Source of the DNA: Streptomyces sp. NBC_01317
GTDB taxonomy: Bacteria; Actinomycetota; Actinomycetes; Streptomycetales; Streptomycetaceae
Assembly: GCF_035961655.1 (NCBI RefSeq)
Contig: NZ_CP108393.1
Location: forward strand, 4,917,001 to 4,981,000
DNA length: 64,000 nucleotides
Direction of reading: 5' to 3'
In this document: one piece after another, positions 6,871 through 16,707 of the stretch
Layout: the number at the start of each line of letters is the position of its first letter
Numbering within the stretch: position 1 is the first letter of the stretch
Notes under the pieces: generated by a model
Databases searched by the model: none
Told to the model about the DNA's origin: nothing
Seen by the model: only the letters and a program-made list of their open reading frames with translations
Made by a program: the position numbers and the translations under genes

Positions 6871-9840
6871 TCACGCCGCCGCGAGGGGCGTGAGAAGGCT
6901 CCGGGTCTCCTCCGCCTCGGGGGAGCCGAGCCGCTCGTAGATGTCCAGCGCCTCCCGCCAGCAGGCGCGGGCCCGGCCCGACTGGCCGATGCTGTCGAGC
7001 GCCTTGCCGAGCACGGTCAGCACCGTCCCGCGCCGCCACTCGCCGCCGATGCCCCGCAGCGCGATGGCCTGTTCGGCGTGGGACGCGGCGAGCGTGGGGC
7101 GGCGGGCGACCAGGTGGACCTCGGCCAGGCGGAAATGGGTCACGCCCTCCCACAACGGCTGGCGGTTGTCGCGGAACAGCTCCAGCGCCTCGGTGAGTTG
7201 GTCGAGCGCCTCGGCCAGGCGGTTGGCCTGGGTCAGGGCGATGCCCAGGGCGTACCGGCCGTTCGCCAGGCGCAGCGTCAGCCCCATGTCGTCGTAGATG
7301 TCGATGCCCTGCTGGGCCAGTTCGATCGCGCTGGAGGTCCGGCCGAGCGACAGGTGGATGCGCGAGAGGTTGCACAGCGCGCTCGCCTCGCCGACGAGGT
7401 TGTTGTCGGCGCGGAAGTTCTCGATCGCCTGGAGCAGGAAGCCCTCCCCCTCGGCGGGCCGCTCCTGGTAGATCGCGATGATGCCGCGGTCGTTGGGCGC
7501 CCAGCAACTGGGCAGCGGGTCCCGGGCCTTGTCCGCCAGCAGCATGGCGAGCCTGGCCTCCTCGTCGGCCTCGTTGAAACGCCCGGCCACCAGGTGCACG
7601 TTGGTCAGCGCCGTCCGCGCGCGCCCCTCGGCCCGCGCGTCGTCGGCGGCCCTGGCCGCCTCCAGGACCGCGAGAGCCGAGGACTCGTACTGCTTGGAGT
7701 TGGCGCCCGACTCGCCCAAGTCCTTGGCCGCCCAGAGGAGATCGACGGCCCGGCGCAGCACGCCGGGTCCGGTGGACTGCCGTACGGAGGCCAGGAGGCA
7801 GTCCGCCTCCGCGTACAGCCAGTCGAGCGCGTCGTGCCGGTCGTCGAACGACAGGCCCTCGTACGCCGTCGGCTCCAGGTGGTCCACCAGCCGGTCGCCG
7901 GGCCGCTCGATCGCGTAGACCTTCGCCGCCGTCGCCAGGTAGAAGTCCAGCAGCCGTGACAGTGCCGCCTCCCGCCCGGCCGGGGGGTGTTCGTCGCGTT
8001 CGGCGCACGCACGCGCGTAGAGCCGTACGAGGTCGTGGTAGCGGTAGCGGCCCGGCGCGGCGGACTCCACGAGGGACGTGTCGACCAGCGACTCCAGGAC
8101 GTCCTCCGCCGCGTGCGGCGGCAGGTCCAGTACGGCAGCGGCGGCGGCCAGCGAGATGTCCGGGCCGTCCACCAGCCCCAGCAGCCGGAACGCGCGCGCC
8201 TGCGCCGGCTCCAGCTGCCCGTAGCCCAGTTCGAACGTGGCCTTGACCGCCAGGTCGCCGGCCTGGAGTTCGTCCAGCCGCCGCCGCTCGTCGGCGAGTT
8301 TCGCGGCCAGGACGGACACCGTCCACGTGCGGCGGGCCGCCAGCCGTGACGCCGCGATCCGGATCGCCAGCGGAAGGAACCCGCACGCGCCGACGACGTC
8401 CAGCGCCGCCTTGCGCTCCGAGTTCACCCGCTCCTCGCCGACTATGCGGATGAACAGCTGGAGCGCCTCCTCCGGCGACATCACGTCCAGGTCGACCAGG
8501 TGCGCGCCCGCCAGGTCGACCATCCGGACCCGGCTGGTGACGAGCGCCGCGCAGCCCGTCGTCCCGGGCAGCAGCGGCCGGATCTGCGCGGCGTCGCGCG
8601 CGTTGTCCAGGAGGACGAGGATGCGGCGGCCGTCCAGCGTCGACCGGTAGAGCGCGGACCGCTCCTCCAGCGTGTCCGGGATGGCGGTGTCGGGCGTGCC
8701 CAGCGCCCGCAGGAAAGCGCCCAGTACGGTCTCCGGTTCGGCCGCCCGGGGCCCGGCGCCCATGAGATCCACGTACAACTGGCCGTCGGGGAAGTGCGGC
8801 CGGGCCTCGTGCGCCAGGTGGACGGCGAGGGTCGTCTTGCCGACCCCGCCGATGCCGGCCAGCGCGGAGACCGCCATCACGGACCCGTCGGCGGCGGCGA
8901 GCCGGTCGCCCAGCTCCCGTACGAAGGAGGCGCGACCGGTGAAGTCCGGCACGTTCGCGGGCAGTTGCGCGGGGCGCATGACGGTGTGGACGGGCGCGGG
9001 CTCCTCCACCGGGCGGGCCAGCTCCGCGTCCGCCCGGAGGATCCGCTGCTGGAGCTTGGCGAGTTCGGGCCGGGGGTCGACGCCCAGTTCGTCGGCGAGC
9101 AGGCGGCGGGTGTCGGCGTAGACGGCGAGCGCCTCGGCCTGCCGTCCGCTGCGGTACAGCGCCAGCATCAGCAGTTCGCGCAGCCGCTCCCGCAGGGGAT
9201 GCGCGGCGGTGAGGGCGGTCAGCTCGGAGACGGCCTCGGCGTGGCAGCCCAGCTCCAGGTCCAGGTCGAGCCGGGTCTCGGTGAGTTGGAGCCGCCACTC
9301 CTCCAGCCGGGTGCGCTGCGTCTCGGCGTACGGCCCCGGTACGGAGGCGAGAGCTTCCCCGTCCCACAGCCCGAGCGACTTGTTGAGGAGCGCCCGCGCC
9401 TGCGAACGGTCCCCGGCGGCCCGCGACTTCTCCGCGTCGGCCGCCAACTCCTGGGCGAGACCGAGGTCGAGGGCGTCGGGTCTGGCACGCAGGGCGTATC
9501 CACCGGACTCGCTGACCAGCACCCCGCCGGGCAGCACCTTGCGGAGGCGGGAGGCGTACGTCCGTACGGCGGCGAGCGCCTGCGACGGGGGGTCGTCACC
9601 CCAGAGGGCGTCGATCAGCTCCCCGGCGGTGGCGGTACGGCCCTCGCGGAGCAGGAGGGCGGCCAGCAGGGCGCGTTGCTGCGGCGACCCGGTGGGCAGG
9701 GCCTCACTCCCGAGCCAGGCACGGACGGGCCCGAGCAGGCTGAACCGAAGAGCGCCGCCTGCCTCGCCGGCCTCATCCGTCCCACCGGGCGTCACCTGGG
9801 CCCGCTGATCCGCTCCACGCGGCCCGCCGTCACGGTCCAT
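6871..9840 (-). CDS. afsR: AfsR, SARP-family pleiotropic regulator with NB-ARC ATPase and TPR domains
   Basis: 989-residue transcription factor (993 in S. coelicolor), activated by AfsK and other Ser/Thr kinases and driving afsS. Domains in order: OmpR-like winged helix (~30-125, LLGPVRAWLGSEALPTGSPQ, AAVRTYASRLRKVL); bacterial transcriptional activation (BTAD) domain (~130-275) with ELTALTAAHPLRERLRELLM; NB-ARC ATPase with P-loop GIGGVGKTT near residue 330 and a DNARD-type segment (ILVLLDNARDAAQIRPLLPG); then a helical region and C-terminal TPRs (~740-985). The ATG at 9840 follows GGGAGCC. The gene is separated from its upstream neighbour by 290 bp, which should hold its own promoter; I see no clear consensus there. 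It has the full architecture and shows no truncation. Confidence 0.96.
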   Translation of the reverse strand: MDRDGGPRGADQRAQVTPGGTDEAGEAGGALRFSLLGPVRAWLGSEALPTGSPQQRALLAALLLREGRTATAGELIDALWGDDPPSQALAAVRTYASRLRKVLPGGVLVSESGGYALRARPDALDLGLAQELAADAEKSRAAGDRSQARALLNKSLGLWDGEALASVPGPYAETQRTRLEEWRLQLTETRLDLDLELGCHAEAVSELTALTAAHPLRERLRELLMLALYRSGRQAEALAVYADTRRLLADELGVDPRPELAKLQQRILRADAELARPVEEPAPVHTVMRPAQLPANVPDFTGRASFVRELGDRLAAADGSVMAVSALAGIGGVGKTTLAVHLAHEARPHFPDGQLYVDLMGAGPRAAEPETVLGAFLRALGTPDTAIPDTLEERSALYRSTLDGRRILVLLDNARDAAQIRPLLPGTTGCAALVTSRVRMVDLAGAHLVDLDVMSPEEALQLFIRIVGEERVNSERKAALDVVGACGFLPLAIRIAASRLAARRTWTVSVLAAKLADERRRLDELQAGDLAVKATFELGYGQLEPAQARAFRLLGLVDGPDISLAAAAAVLDLPPHAAEDVLESLVDTSLVESAAPGRYRYHDLVRLYARACAERDEHPPAGREAALSRLLDFYLATAAKVYAIERPGDRLVDHLEPTAYEGLSFDDRHDALDWLYAEADCLLASVRQSTGPGVLRRAVDLLWAAKDLGESGANSKQYESSALAVLEAARAADDARAEGRARTALTNVHLVAGRFNEADEEARLAMLLADKARDPLPSCWAPNDRGIIAIYQERPAEGEGFLLQAIENFRADNNLVGEASALCNLSRIHLSLGRTSSAIELAQQGIDIYDDMGLTLRLANGRYALGIALTQANRLAEALDQLTEALELFRDNRQPLWEGVTHFRLAEVHLVARRPTLAASHAEQAIALRGIGGEWRRGTVLTVLGKALDSIGQSGRARACWREALDIYERLGSPEAEETRSLLTPLAAA

Positions 9841-10129
9841 GGCTCCCTGCCCCCCGCTCCTGCCGCTGCCGTATCACCGCCGCCGGTGAGGCTTTCGCGG
9901 TATCGCCCCACCGGTATCGCTACTTCCGATATCGCCTATTGCCTTCGACAGTCTGCCTTGTCGGAGGTGGGCGCGTCAGCAGGGAGGACCGGTCTGCACA
10001 AGGCTTCAACAGGATCGTGTCCGGGCCGGGACTGGAAGGTGAGCGATACCGCCGATACCGCCGAGCGGGGCGACGCCGGCGCCTGCGTCATTTTCCGTAC
10101 CGTCGGCTCCGATAGGGCGAGGTCAGGCC

Positions 10130-10981
10130 CTAACCGAGCTTCCGCAGCACTTCGGAGACGTTGGCCCGGTACGTGCGCAGCGCGTGCAGCCCGGCGGTGT
10201 AGCGGTCGCGATGCCGTGCGATGTCCGCGGCCTGCGCCCGTTCCTTCGCGTCGCGCCAGAGTTCGGCCGTGTGGTGGCGGCGCTTGCAGGTGACGTCCGC
10301 GACGGCGGTGGCCCGTTCCCGCCGCGTATGACGGGTGTTCCCCTCGTTGTCCCGCTGCCAGGCGTCGTCCGTGTACGCCGCGACGGGGTCGGCGTACGTG
10401 CCGAATCCCTGCTCCGCAAGGCAGCGGGACCACACGTCCCAGGCCGCGCGGAGCCGCGGGTCGCCCTTGACGGCCTTGTTGATCCCGGTCGTCCGCGTGT
10501 TCGCGTAGAGCCAGTCCCGCTTGATGTCGACCCCGCGCATGAGCGGTCGGCCCGCCTCGGCGTTGCACGCGGGCCAGTCCGCGTACTCGGCGGCGGTCAT
10601 GCGGCGGCCCCTCGGCAGGTCGGACCGCTGCCGCGCCGGATCCCAGCCGTAGCCCCAGCGACGGGCGGCGTCGAGGTCGAGAAGGCCGTATTCGGTGCTG
10701 ACCGCGGTGAGGGTGGCCACTTGGGGGTCGCTGGGATACCGCGGGTCGAGCGGGAAGTCCTGGTGGCCGCGGGCCGCCATGCACCGCCGGACCAGCAACC
10801 CCGAGGCCCGCTTCTCCCGTTGGTAGTCCTCCGGCGTGTAGTCGTAGCGGTCGGACGGCAGGGGGCCGAGGTCCGACGCCGTGCGGATGACGTCCGGGGG
10901 CTCCGAGCCGGAGACGCAGACCGCCGCCAGCACCGCCACCACTGTCACGGCAACCGTCCGCCACCACCCCCGACTTGTCAT
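10130..10981 (-). CDS. Hypothetical exported protein
   Basis: 283-residue protein I cannot assign to a family. It starts at the ATG at 10981 with an N-terminal signal sequence (MTSRGWWRTVAVTVVAVLAA). The cysteine that follows is not in a proper lipobox, so lipid anchoring is uncertain. The mature part is rich in Arg and Trp, with four cysteines in CMAARGHQDFP, WPACNAEAGRP, CLAEQGFGTY and DVTCKRR. These CMxxRG and C-L-A-E-x-G patterns are common in Streptomyces secreted proteins of unknown function. It ends 289 bp before the afsR start and is on the same strand. Function unknown. Confidence 0.7.
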   Translation of the reverse strand: MTSRGWWRTVAVTVVAVLAAVCVSGSEPPDVIRTASDLGPLPSDRYDYTPEDYQREKRASGLLVRRCMAARGHQDFPLDPRYPSDPQVATLTAVSTEYGLLDLDAARRWGYGWDPARQRSDLPRGRRMTAAEYADWPACNAEAGRPLMRGVDIKRDWLYANTRTTGINKAVKGDPRLRAAWDVWSRCLAEQGFGTYADPVAAYTDDAWQRDNEGNTRHTRRERATAVADVTCKRRHHTAELWRDAKERAQAADIARHRDRYTAGLHALRTYRANVSEVLRKLG

Positions 10982-11028
10982 GATCGGGATGCTAGCGGGC
11001 GGTGGGTACGGGGTCGGCCCCGGCTCCG

Positions 11029-12606
11029 CTAGTCGCCCAGGAACACCGGGTTCGTGAAGGCAGCCAGCGGGCCCGGCAGGCCCGGGATCGTGGCCGGGTG
11101 GCGGACCTCCGCGCGGACGTACGTGGCGTACGCGGGTGTCGTGCGCCACTCCGCCGTGCCGGTTCCCGAGGCCGGGAGCGTCGTGGTGTGGAGCGTGCCC
11201 TGGTCGGTGACGAAGTGGGCGGTGCAGCCCGGGGCGCCGGTGACCTCCAGCCGTACCGTCACCGGGGCGTCGTCCGCCACGCGCAGCCGCTCGCCGATGC
11301 CCGCGTGGGCGCCCCGGCCGCCCGAGGCGGTGAACGTCAGGGAGACGCGGGCCGATTCGGCGACGTAGCTGTGGCCCGCGCGGATGCCCGCGAGGATCGC
11401 CTCGCGGGTCAGGTCCTCGGCGAGGACCACCGTCTGCGGGGTGCCGATCGCGTCCGGGTCGCGGTGGGCGTCGCTGTTGCCCATCGCCGGGGTCCAGGCC
11501 ATGGCTGAATGGTCTGAACGGGCCGCCACGACAAGGGTGTTGTCCCAGTCCGCCAGGGACACCTCGTCGTCCACCGTGTACGGGCCGTTCCACACCTCCA
11601 CCGCGTCCGCGTCGCCGAGGCCGAACTTCCAGTTGCAGCCGATGCAGGTCGCGTGCGGGTGCGCCGGGACGACCAGACCGTCCGCGCGGCGGATCTCGCG
11701 GGCGTAGTGCCCGAAGCGGTTGTCGCGGGCCCGGTAGCGCCAGTCGACGAACGTACCGGCGTCCATCCCGATCGCCAGGACGTGGCCGTTGCGCGTCGTG
11801 ACCTCCTCGCCGGTGAGGATCAGCAGGTCGTCGCCCCACAGGCCGTCCCACGCGCGGTGCCCGGCGGACGTGTTGTGCTCGCTGGTGTTGATGAAGTCGA
11901 GGCCGGCCGTACGGGCGAGCGCGGCGATCTCGGCCGGGGTGCGGCGGCCGTCGGAGTGCACGGAGTGGAGGTGGCAGTCGCCCCGGTACCAGGCCCGGCC
12001 CCGCCCCTTCGCCCGGCGCGGCGGGTAGCTGGGGGCGGGGGTGGTGCCGGGCGCGCCGAGGCTGAGCGTGAGGGTGACCTCGTACGCCAGACCCTGCGGG
12101 GAGACGGTGTACGGGGCCAGCGCGATGTTCCAGGTGCCGGCCAGTACCGGACCGGGGAGGTAGCCGGGGGTGGCGTCGTCGGCGCGGAGGAAGAACTCGG
12201 TGCGGGCGCCGCCCGACCAGCCCCGGAAGCCCCGGCCGCCGAGAGCCGTGCCGCGCTCGTCGAAGATGCCGATGTCGAGGGCGTTGCCCTGGGTGCCCGG
12301 CGGGACGGCCGGGCGCTCGTACGCGTACGAGACGTGGATCTCGCGGACGCCGCGCGGGATCTCCACCGGGAGGTAGACGAAGTCGGGGGAGCCGGGCGGG
12401 AGGGTGCCGCGCACGGTTCTGGTGACGTGGGGGACGTCGTCGCCGGTCAGGGGGTCGTCGTTGTTGCCGTCGGCGGAGGCTGGGCTCGCGAAACTCACGG
12501 TACTCAACGTAAGCGCGGCGGCGGCTCCCGTCATCAGGAGCGTCCGTCGGTCCGGCGTGTTGTCGGAGTCGGTGTGGGCATTGGTGTCTGTGTCGTCCAG
12601 CTGCAT
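11029..12606 (-). CDS. CehA/McbA-family metallohydrolase (PHP domain), Tat-exported
   Basis: 525-residue predicted extracellular metal-dependent hydrolase. The ATG at 12606 has GGGGGA upstream; an in-frame GTG 11 codons earlier is less likely. The N-terminus carries a twin-arginine signal (DRRTLLMTGAAAALTLSTVS, ending ASADG). A beta-sandwich region (~60-200) precedes a PHP domain whose metal-binding signature is complete: GDCHLHSVHSDGRRTPAEIAAL, NTSEHNT, PAHPHA and GNSDAHRD. The C-terminus is a second beta domain. PHP enzymes hydrolyse phosphoester or carbamate-like bonds; CehA itself is a carbaryl hydrolase. The natural substrate here is unknown. It lies 47 bp upstream of the hypothetical exported gene on the same strand, possibly one transcript. 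Confidence 0.85.
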   Translation of the reverse strand: MQLDDTDTNAHTDSDNTPDRRTLLMTGAAAALTLSTVSFASPASADGNNDDPLTGDDVPHVTRTVRGTLPPGSPDFVYLPVEIPRGVREIHVSYAYERPAVPPGTQGNALDIGIFDERGTALGGRGFRGWSGGARTEFFLRADDATPGYLPGPVLAGTWNIALAPYTVSPQGLAYEVTLTLSLGAPGTTPAPSYPPRRAKGRGRAWYRGDCHLHSVHSDGRRTPAEIAALARTAGLDFINTSEHNTSAGHRAWDGLWGDDLLILTGEEVTTRNGHVLAIGMDAGTFVDWRYRARDNRFGHYAREIRRADGLVVPAHPHATCIGCNWKFGLGDADAVEVWNGPYTVDDEVSLADWDNTLVVAARSDHSAMAWTPAMGNSDAHRDPDAIGTPQTVVLAEDLTREAILAGIRAGHSYVAESARVSLTFTASGGRGAHAGIGERLRVADDAPVTVRLEVTGAPGCTAHFVTDQGTLHTTTLPASGTGTAEWRTTPAYATYVRAEVRHPATIPGLPGPLAAFTNPVFLGD

Positions 12607-12843
12607 GGCGGCGATTCCCCCGGCGGTCGAGAAGGACACAAGCGGTCGCGAGATCGTGCCCGTGAAGTCTGGGGGCCGGCCGTGAACCGGTGGGCAAGGG
12701 AGGGGGATGGGCGGATGGCGGGCAGGCGGCGGAGGATCGGTGCGCGGCAGGACACGTATCCGCGAACGGCCGCGCCGCCCGGCCCGGTGGTCGGTGGCGC
12801 GGCCGTGGTGCTGCTTTGCTAAGCGCCAAGGGCTACGCGGCCG

Positions 12844-13626
12844 TCAGATCCAGGGCCCCGTCCGCAACGTCGTGTACCAGCGGTCCGCCATCTTGGCGTA
12901 CCCGGTCGCCGTGGGATGCACCCCGTCCGCGAGGTCGGCGGCCGTGAGGGCGCTGTGCATGTCGACGAAGTGGACGCGGCGGCCCTTCTGCGCCCACTGG
13001 TTCACGATGCCGGGAATCGCCGCGTTGTACGCCTTGCCCCGCGCCTCCACCCCCGGGTTGGTGAAGGGGATGATGCTCGCGACGAAGACGTCCGCGTTCG
13101 GCGCGGCGGCCGTGAGGTGGTCGATCAGGGCGGACAGCCGGGCCGGCGCCCCGGCGAGGTCGTAGTTCTGCGTCATGTCGTTCGTGCCGATGTGCAGCAG
13201 GACCGTACGGGGATTCGCGCGCTTCGCCCAGTCGACGACCTGGGCGTCGATCTGGTCGATACGGAAGCCGGAGTGGCCCTCGTTGTCGCGGTCGGGGAGC
13301 GAGGTGGGCCCGTGGTACTGCGTACCGACGAAGTCGACCAGGCGCTTGTCGGCCGCCGCGCGCTCCCACAGGCGGTTGCGGTAGGCGCCCGCGATGTTGG
13401 AGCCGGCGGTGATCGAGTCGCCGAGCGGCATGATCCGCAGACCGCCGTTGGACTCGGCGGACGCGGACGCGGGGGCCATGAGGCCGGCGACGAAGGCCGC
13501 GGTCACCGCCGCGCCCAGCAGGGCGGTCCTGCGGCGGCGGCGCCGCGCGGGCGCACCGGCTGCCGGAGTGGTCGGCGAGGTGGTCGGCGGAGTGGTCCGC
13601 GAAAGGGCAGGGGAAAGAGAACGCAT
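12844..13626 (-). CDS. Secreted SGNH/GDSL hydrolase
   Basis: 260-residue extracellular lipase/esterase of the SGNH superfamily. The ATG at 13626 follows GAGGAG. A long basic N-region (ARRRRRRTALL) and hydrophobic core ending ASASA form a signal peptide of about 58 residues. Block I is MPLGDSITAG with the nucleophile Ser, block II includes the Gly in the NIAGAYRNRLW region, block III is LHIGTNDM with Asn, and block V is DGVHPTATGY with the catalytic Asp-x-x-His. All catalytic residues are therefore present. Substrate cannot be inferred. It is divergent from fbiC. Confidence 0.88.
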   Translation of the reverse strand: MRSLSPALSRTTPPTTSPTTPAAGAPARRRRRRTALLGAAVTAAFVAGLMAPASASAESNGGLRIMPLGDSITAGSNIAGAYRNRLWERAAADKRLVDFVGTQYHGPTSLPDRDNEGHSGFRIDQIDAQVVDWAKRANPRTVLLHIGTNDMTQNYDLAGAPARLSALIDHLTAAAPNADVFVASIIPFTNPGVEARGKAYNAAIPGIVNQWAQKGRRVHFVDMHSALTAADLADGVHPTATGYAKMADRWYTTLRTGPWI

Positions 13627-13933
13627 CAGAACTCCTCAGGTACAGCGTGTGGGGGGACGAGGGGAAATGAGCGGACAGGGGTCCGTACCGCCCTGAGTGG
13701 GGGCGGGTCACTCGCGCGCGGGGTGTGCCGTGGGGGTCGGCCGGGCCATGTCCCCCGCAGGTGAGATCTTGGTTGTCTTCTACTGCGGGTCCGGAGGTCG
13801 CGCAAGCCTCGCGGCACGTCCACCCGCCTCCGTACCCGCTTCGGTAGCCCCCTCCGTACCCGCTTCCGTACCCGCCCCGGTTGTCCGGACGGAGGCCCCG
13901 GCCCTTTCACGCGGGCGTACGTATCCTCGAAGG
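13627..13933. other. Divergent intergenic region, SGNH hydrolase / fbiC
   Basis: 307 bp without a gene. Positions ~13827-13880 hold a degenerate tandem repeat of CCGTACCCGCTTC (three to four copies). TATCCT at 13922-13927 is a good -10 hexamer only 6 bp before the fbiC ATG, so fbiC may be transcribed as a leaderless mRNA. There is no convincing -35. Confidence 0.4.
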
Positions 13934-16624
13934 ATGACGACGCACGCGCCTGATCAGCCCAGGGCCGGACGACCGACCGCAGCGCAGGCCGACACCCGGG
14001 CCGACGCGCCGACCGCCGAAGCCCCCACCACTCCCAGTGCCCCCACCGCCCCCGCCACCCCCACGGCCAACTCCATGCGACGGGCGCTGAAACGGGCCCG
14101 GGACGGCGTCGCGCTGGACGTCGGCGAGGCCGCCGTCCTCCTCCAGGCGCGCGGCGACGACCTCGCCGACCTCTGCGCCTCGGCCGCCCGCGTCCGGGAC
14201 GCCGGACTGGAGGCGGTCGGCCGCCCCGGGATCATCACGTACTCCCGCAAGGTCTTCATCCCGCTGACCCGGCTGTGCCGCGACAAGTGCCACTACTGCA
14301 CGTTCGTGACCGTGCCCGGCAAGCTGCGCCGTGCCGGGCACGGCATGTTCGTCTCGCCCGACGAGGTCCTGGCCATCGCCCGGCGCGGCGCCGAAATGGG
14401 CTGCAAGGAAGCGCTGTTCACGCTCGGCGACCGGCCCGAGGACCGGTGGCCGGAGGCGCGGGAGTGGCTGGAGGCCGAGGGGTACGACGACACCCTCGCG
14501 TACGTACGGGCCATGGCCATCCGCGTCCTGGAGGAGACGGGGCTGCTGCCCCACCTCAACCCCGGGGTCATGACGTGGACCGACCTCCAGCGGCTCAAGC
14601 CGGTCGCGCCGTCGATGGGCATGATGCTGGAGACCACCGCGACCCGGCTGTGGAGCGAGCCGGGCGGCCCGCACCACGGCTCGCCCGACAAGGAGCCGGC
14701 CGTGCGGCTGCGGGTGCTGGAGGACGCGGGCCGCTCCAACGTCCCCTTCACCAGCGGGATTCTGATCGGCATCGGGGAGACGTACGAGGAGCGCGCCGAG
14801 GCGCTGTTCGCGCTGCGCAAGACCAGCCGGGCCTACCACGGCCTCCAGGAGTTCATCATCCAGAACTTCCGCGCCAAGCCGGACACGGCCATGCGCGGGA
14901 TGCCGGACGCCGATCTGTACGAACTGGCCGCCGCGATCGCCGTGACCCGGCACATCATGGGCCCGTCGGCGCGCGTGCAGGCGCCGCCGAACCTGGTCGA
15001 CCGCGAGTACGCGCTGATGATCGGCGCGGGCATCGACGACTGGGGCGGTGTCTCGCCGCTCACCCCCGACCACGTGAACCCCGAGCGCCCGTGGCCGATG
15101 GTGGACGAACTGTCCGAGCGGACCGCCGCCGCCGGGTTCGTCCTGCGTGAACGGCTCACCATCTACCCGGAGTTCCTCCAGCGGGGCGAGCCGTGGCTGG
15201 ACCCCCGGCTGATGCCGCATGTCCGGGCGCTGTCCGACCCGGAGACGGGGTTGGCGCGCGAGGACGTCACCCCGGCCGGCATCCCCTGGCAGGAGCCGGA
15301 CGAGGGCTTCACCGCCTCCGGCCGTACGGATCTGCACCACACGATCGACACGGAGGGCCGGACGTCCGACCGCCGTGACGACTTCGACCATGTCTACGGC
15401 GACTGGGAGGAACTGCGCGAGGCCGCCGCGCCCGGCATGGTGCCGTCGCGCATCGACGCGGACGTGAAGCAGGCCCTCAGCCAGGCGGCTTCGGACCCGA
15501 CGAAGCTGACCGACGACGAGGCGCTGGCGCTGCTGCACGCGGACGGTCCGGCGCTGGACGCGCTGACCCGTATCGCCGACGCGCTGCGCCGGGACGTGGT
15601 CGGCGACGACGTCACGTACATCGTCACGCGCAACATCAACTTCACCAACGTCTGCTACACGGGCTGCCGTTTCTGCGCCTTCGCCCAGCGCCGTACGGAC
15701 GCCGACGCGTACACCCTCTCCCTCGACCAGGTCGCCGACCGCGCCGAACAGGCGTGGGAGGTGGGCGCGGTGGAGGTCTGCATGCAGGGCGGCATCCACC
15801 CGGACCTGCCGGGGACGGCGTACTTCGACATCGCGCGCGCGGTGAAGAAGCGCGTCCCGGGCATGCACGTCCACGCGTTCTCCCCGATGGAGGTCGTCAA
15901 CGGCGCCTCGCGCACGGGCCTTTCGATCCGCGAGTGGCTGACGGCGGCGAAGGAAGCGGGACTTGACTCGATCCCCGGTACGGCGGCGGAGATCCTGGAC
16001 GACGAGGTGCGCTGGATCCTCACCAAGGGCAAACTGCCGACGGCCACGTGGATCGAGGTCGTCAAAACGGCGCACGAGCTGGGCATCCGCTCCAGCTCCA
16101 CGATGATGTACGGGCATGTCGACCAGCCGCGCCACTGGCTGGGCCACTTCCGCACCCTGTCCCGCATCCAGCAGGAGACGGGCGGCTTCACGGAGTTCGT
16201 GACCCTGCCCTTCATCCACACCAACGCCCCCGTCTACCTGGCCGGCATCGCCCGCCCCGGCCCGACGGACCGCGACAACCGCGCGGTGATGGCGATGGCC
16301 CGCCTCCTCCTGCACCCCCACATCACCAACATCCAGACGAGCTGGGTGAAGCTGGGCACGGAGGGCGCGGCGGAGATGCTCCGCTCCGGCGCGAACGACC
16401 TGGGCGGCACGCTGATGGAGGAGACCATCTCCCGCATGGCGGGCTCCAGTTACGGCTCGTACCGCTCGGTCAAGGACCTGATCGCCATCGCCGACGCGGC
16501 GGGCCGCCCGTCCCGCCCGAGGACGACGCTGTACGGCGAGGTCCCGGAGGAGCGGGTGGCGGCGGCGAAGGCCTCGGACGGCCACTTGCCGGAACTGCTG
16601 CCGCTGGTGCCGAACGAGGTCTGA
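13934..16624 (+). CDS. fbiC: FbiC, fused 7,8-didemethyl-8-hydroxy-5-deazariboflavin (FO) synthase
   Basis: Bifunctional radical-SAM enzyme that makes the deazaflavin chromophore FO of coenzyme F420 from tyrosine and 5-amino-6-ribitylaminouracil in the cytoplasm. 896 residues in two radical-SAM halves: a CofG-like N-terminal half with CRDKCHYC (Cys-115, 119, 122) and a CofH-like C-terminal half with CYTGCRFC (Cys-574, 578, 581). Each CxxxCxxC binds a 4Fe-4S cluster. The first ~60 residues are a Thr/Pro/Ala-rich extension. The ATG at 13934 has only a weak GAAGG directly in front, which fits leaderless translation from the -10 just upstream. Actinobacteria fuse the two subunits that are separate in archaea. 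It stands alone here; other F420 genes are not in the window. Confidence 0.96.
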   Translation: MTTHAPDQPRAGRPTAAQADTRADAPTAEAPTTPSAPTAPATPTANSMRRALKRARDGVALDVGEAAVLLQARGDDLADLCASAARVRDAGLEAVGRPGIITYSRKVFIPLTRLCRDKCHYCTFVTVPGKLRRAGHGMFVSPDEVLAIARRGAEMGCKEALFTLGDRPEDRWPEAREWLEAEGYDDTLAYVRAMAIRVLEETGLLPHLNPGVMTWTDLQRLKPVAPSMGMMLETTATRLWSEPGGPHHGSPDKEPAVRLRVLEDAGRSNVPFTSGILIGIGETYEERAEALFALRKTSRAYHGLQEFIIQNFRAKPDTAMRGMPDADLYELAAAIAVTRHIMGPSARVQAPPNLVDREYALMIGAGIDDWGGVSPLTPDHVNPERPWPMVDELSERTAAAGFVLRERLTIYPEFLQRGEPWLDPRLMPHVRALSDPETGLAREDVTPAGIPWQEPDEGFTASGRTDLHHTIDTEGRTSDRRDDFDHVYGDWEELREAAAPGMVPSRIDADVKQALSQAASDPTKLTDDEALALLHADGPALDALTRIADALRRDVVGDDVTYIVTRNINFTNVCYTGCRFCAFAQRRTDADAYTLSLDQVADRAEQAWEVGAVEVCMQGGIHPDLPGTAYFDIARAVKKRVPGMHVHAFSPMEVVNGASRTGLSIREWLTAAKEAGLDSIPGTAAEILDDEVRWILTKGKLPTATWIEVVKTAHELGIRSSSTMMYGHVDQPRHWLGHFRTLSRIQQETGGFTEFVTLPFIHTNAPVYLAGIARPGPTDRDNRAVMAMARLLLHPHITNIQTSWVKLGTEGAAEMLRSGANDLGGTLMEETISRMAGSSYGSYRSVKDLIAIADAAGRPSRPRTTLYGEVPEERVAAAKASDGHLPELLPLVPNEV

Positions 16625-16660
16625 AAACCGGTGGGTTGTGCCAGTGCTCGTTGTTAGTGT

Positions 16661-16697
16661 CCCCTTCGGCCCGTCGAGACCCGGCGGCCGAAGGGGA
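16661..16697. promoter_or_regulatory. Hairpin overlapping the ribosome-binding site of the LamG gene
   Basis: Perfect 12-bp inverted repeat TCCCCTTCGGCC / GGCCGAAGGGGA with a 13-nt loop. Its right arm contributes the GGGGA of the GGGGAGGG ribosome-binding site of the next gene (ATG at 16708). It can act as the fbiC terminator, but if transcribed from a nearer promoter it would hide the ribosome-binding site. Confidence 0.6.
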
Positions 16698-16707
16698 GGG
16701 ACAGCAC

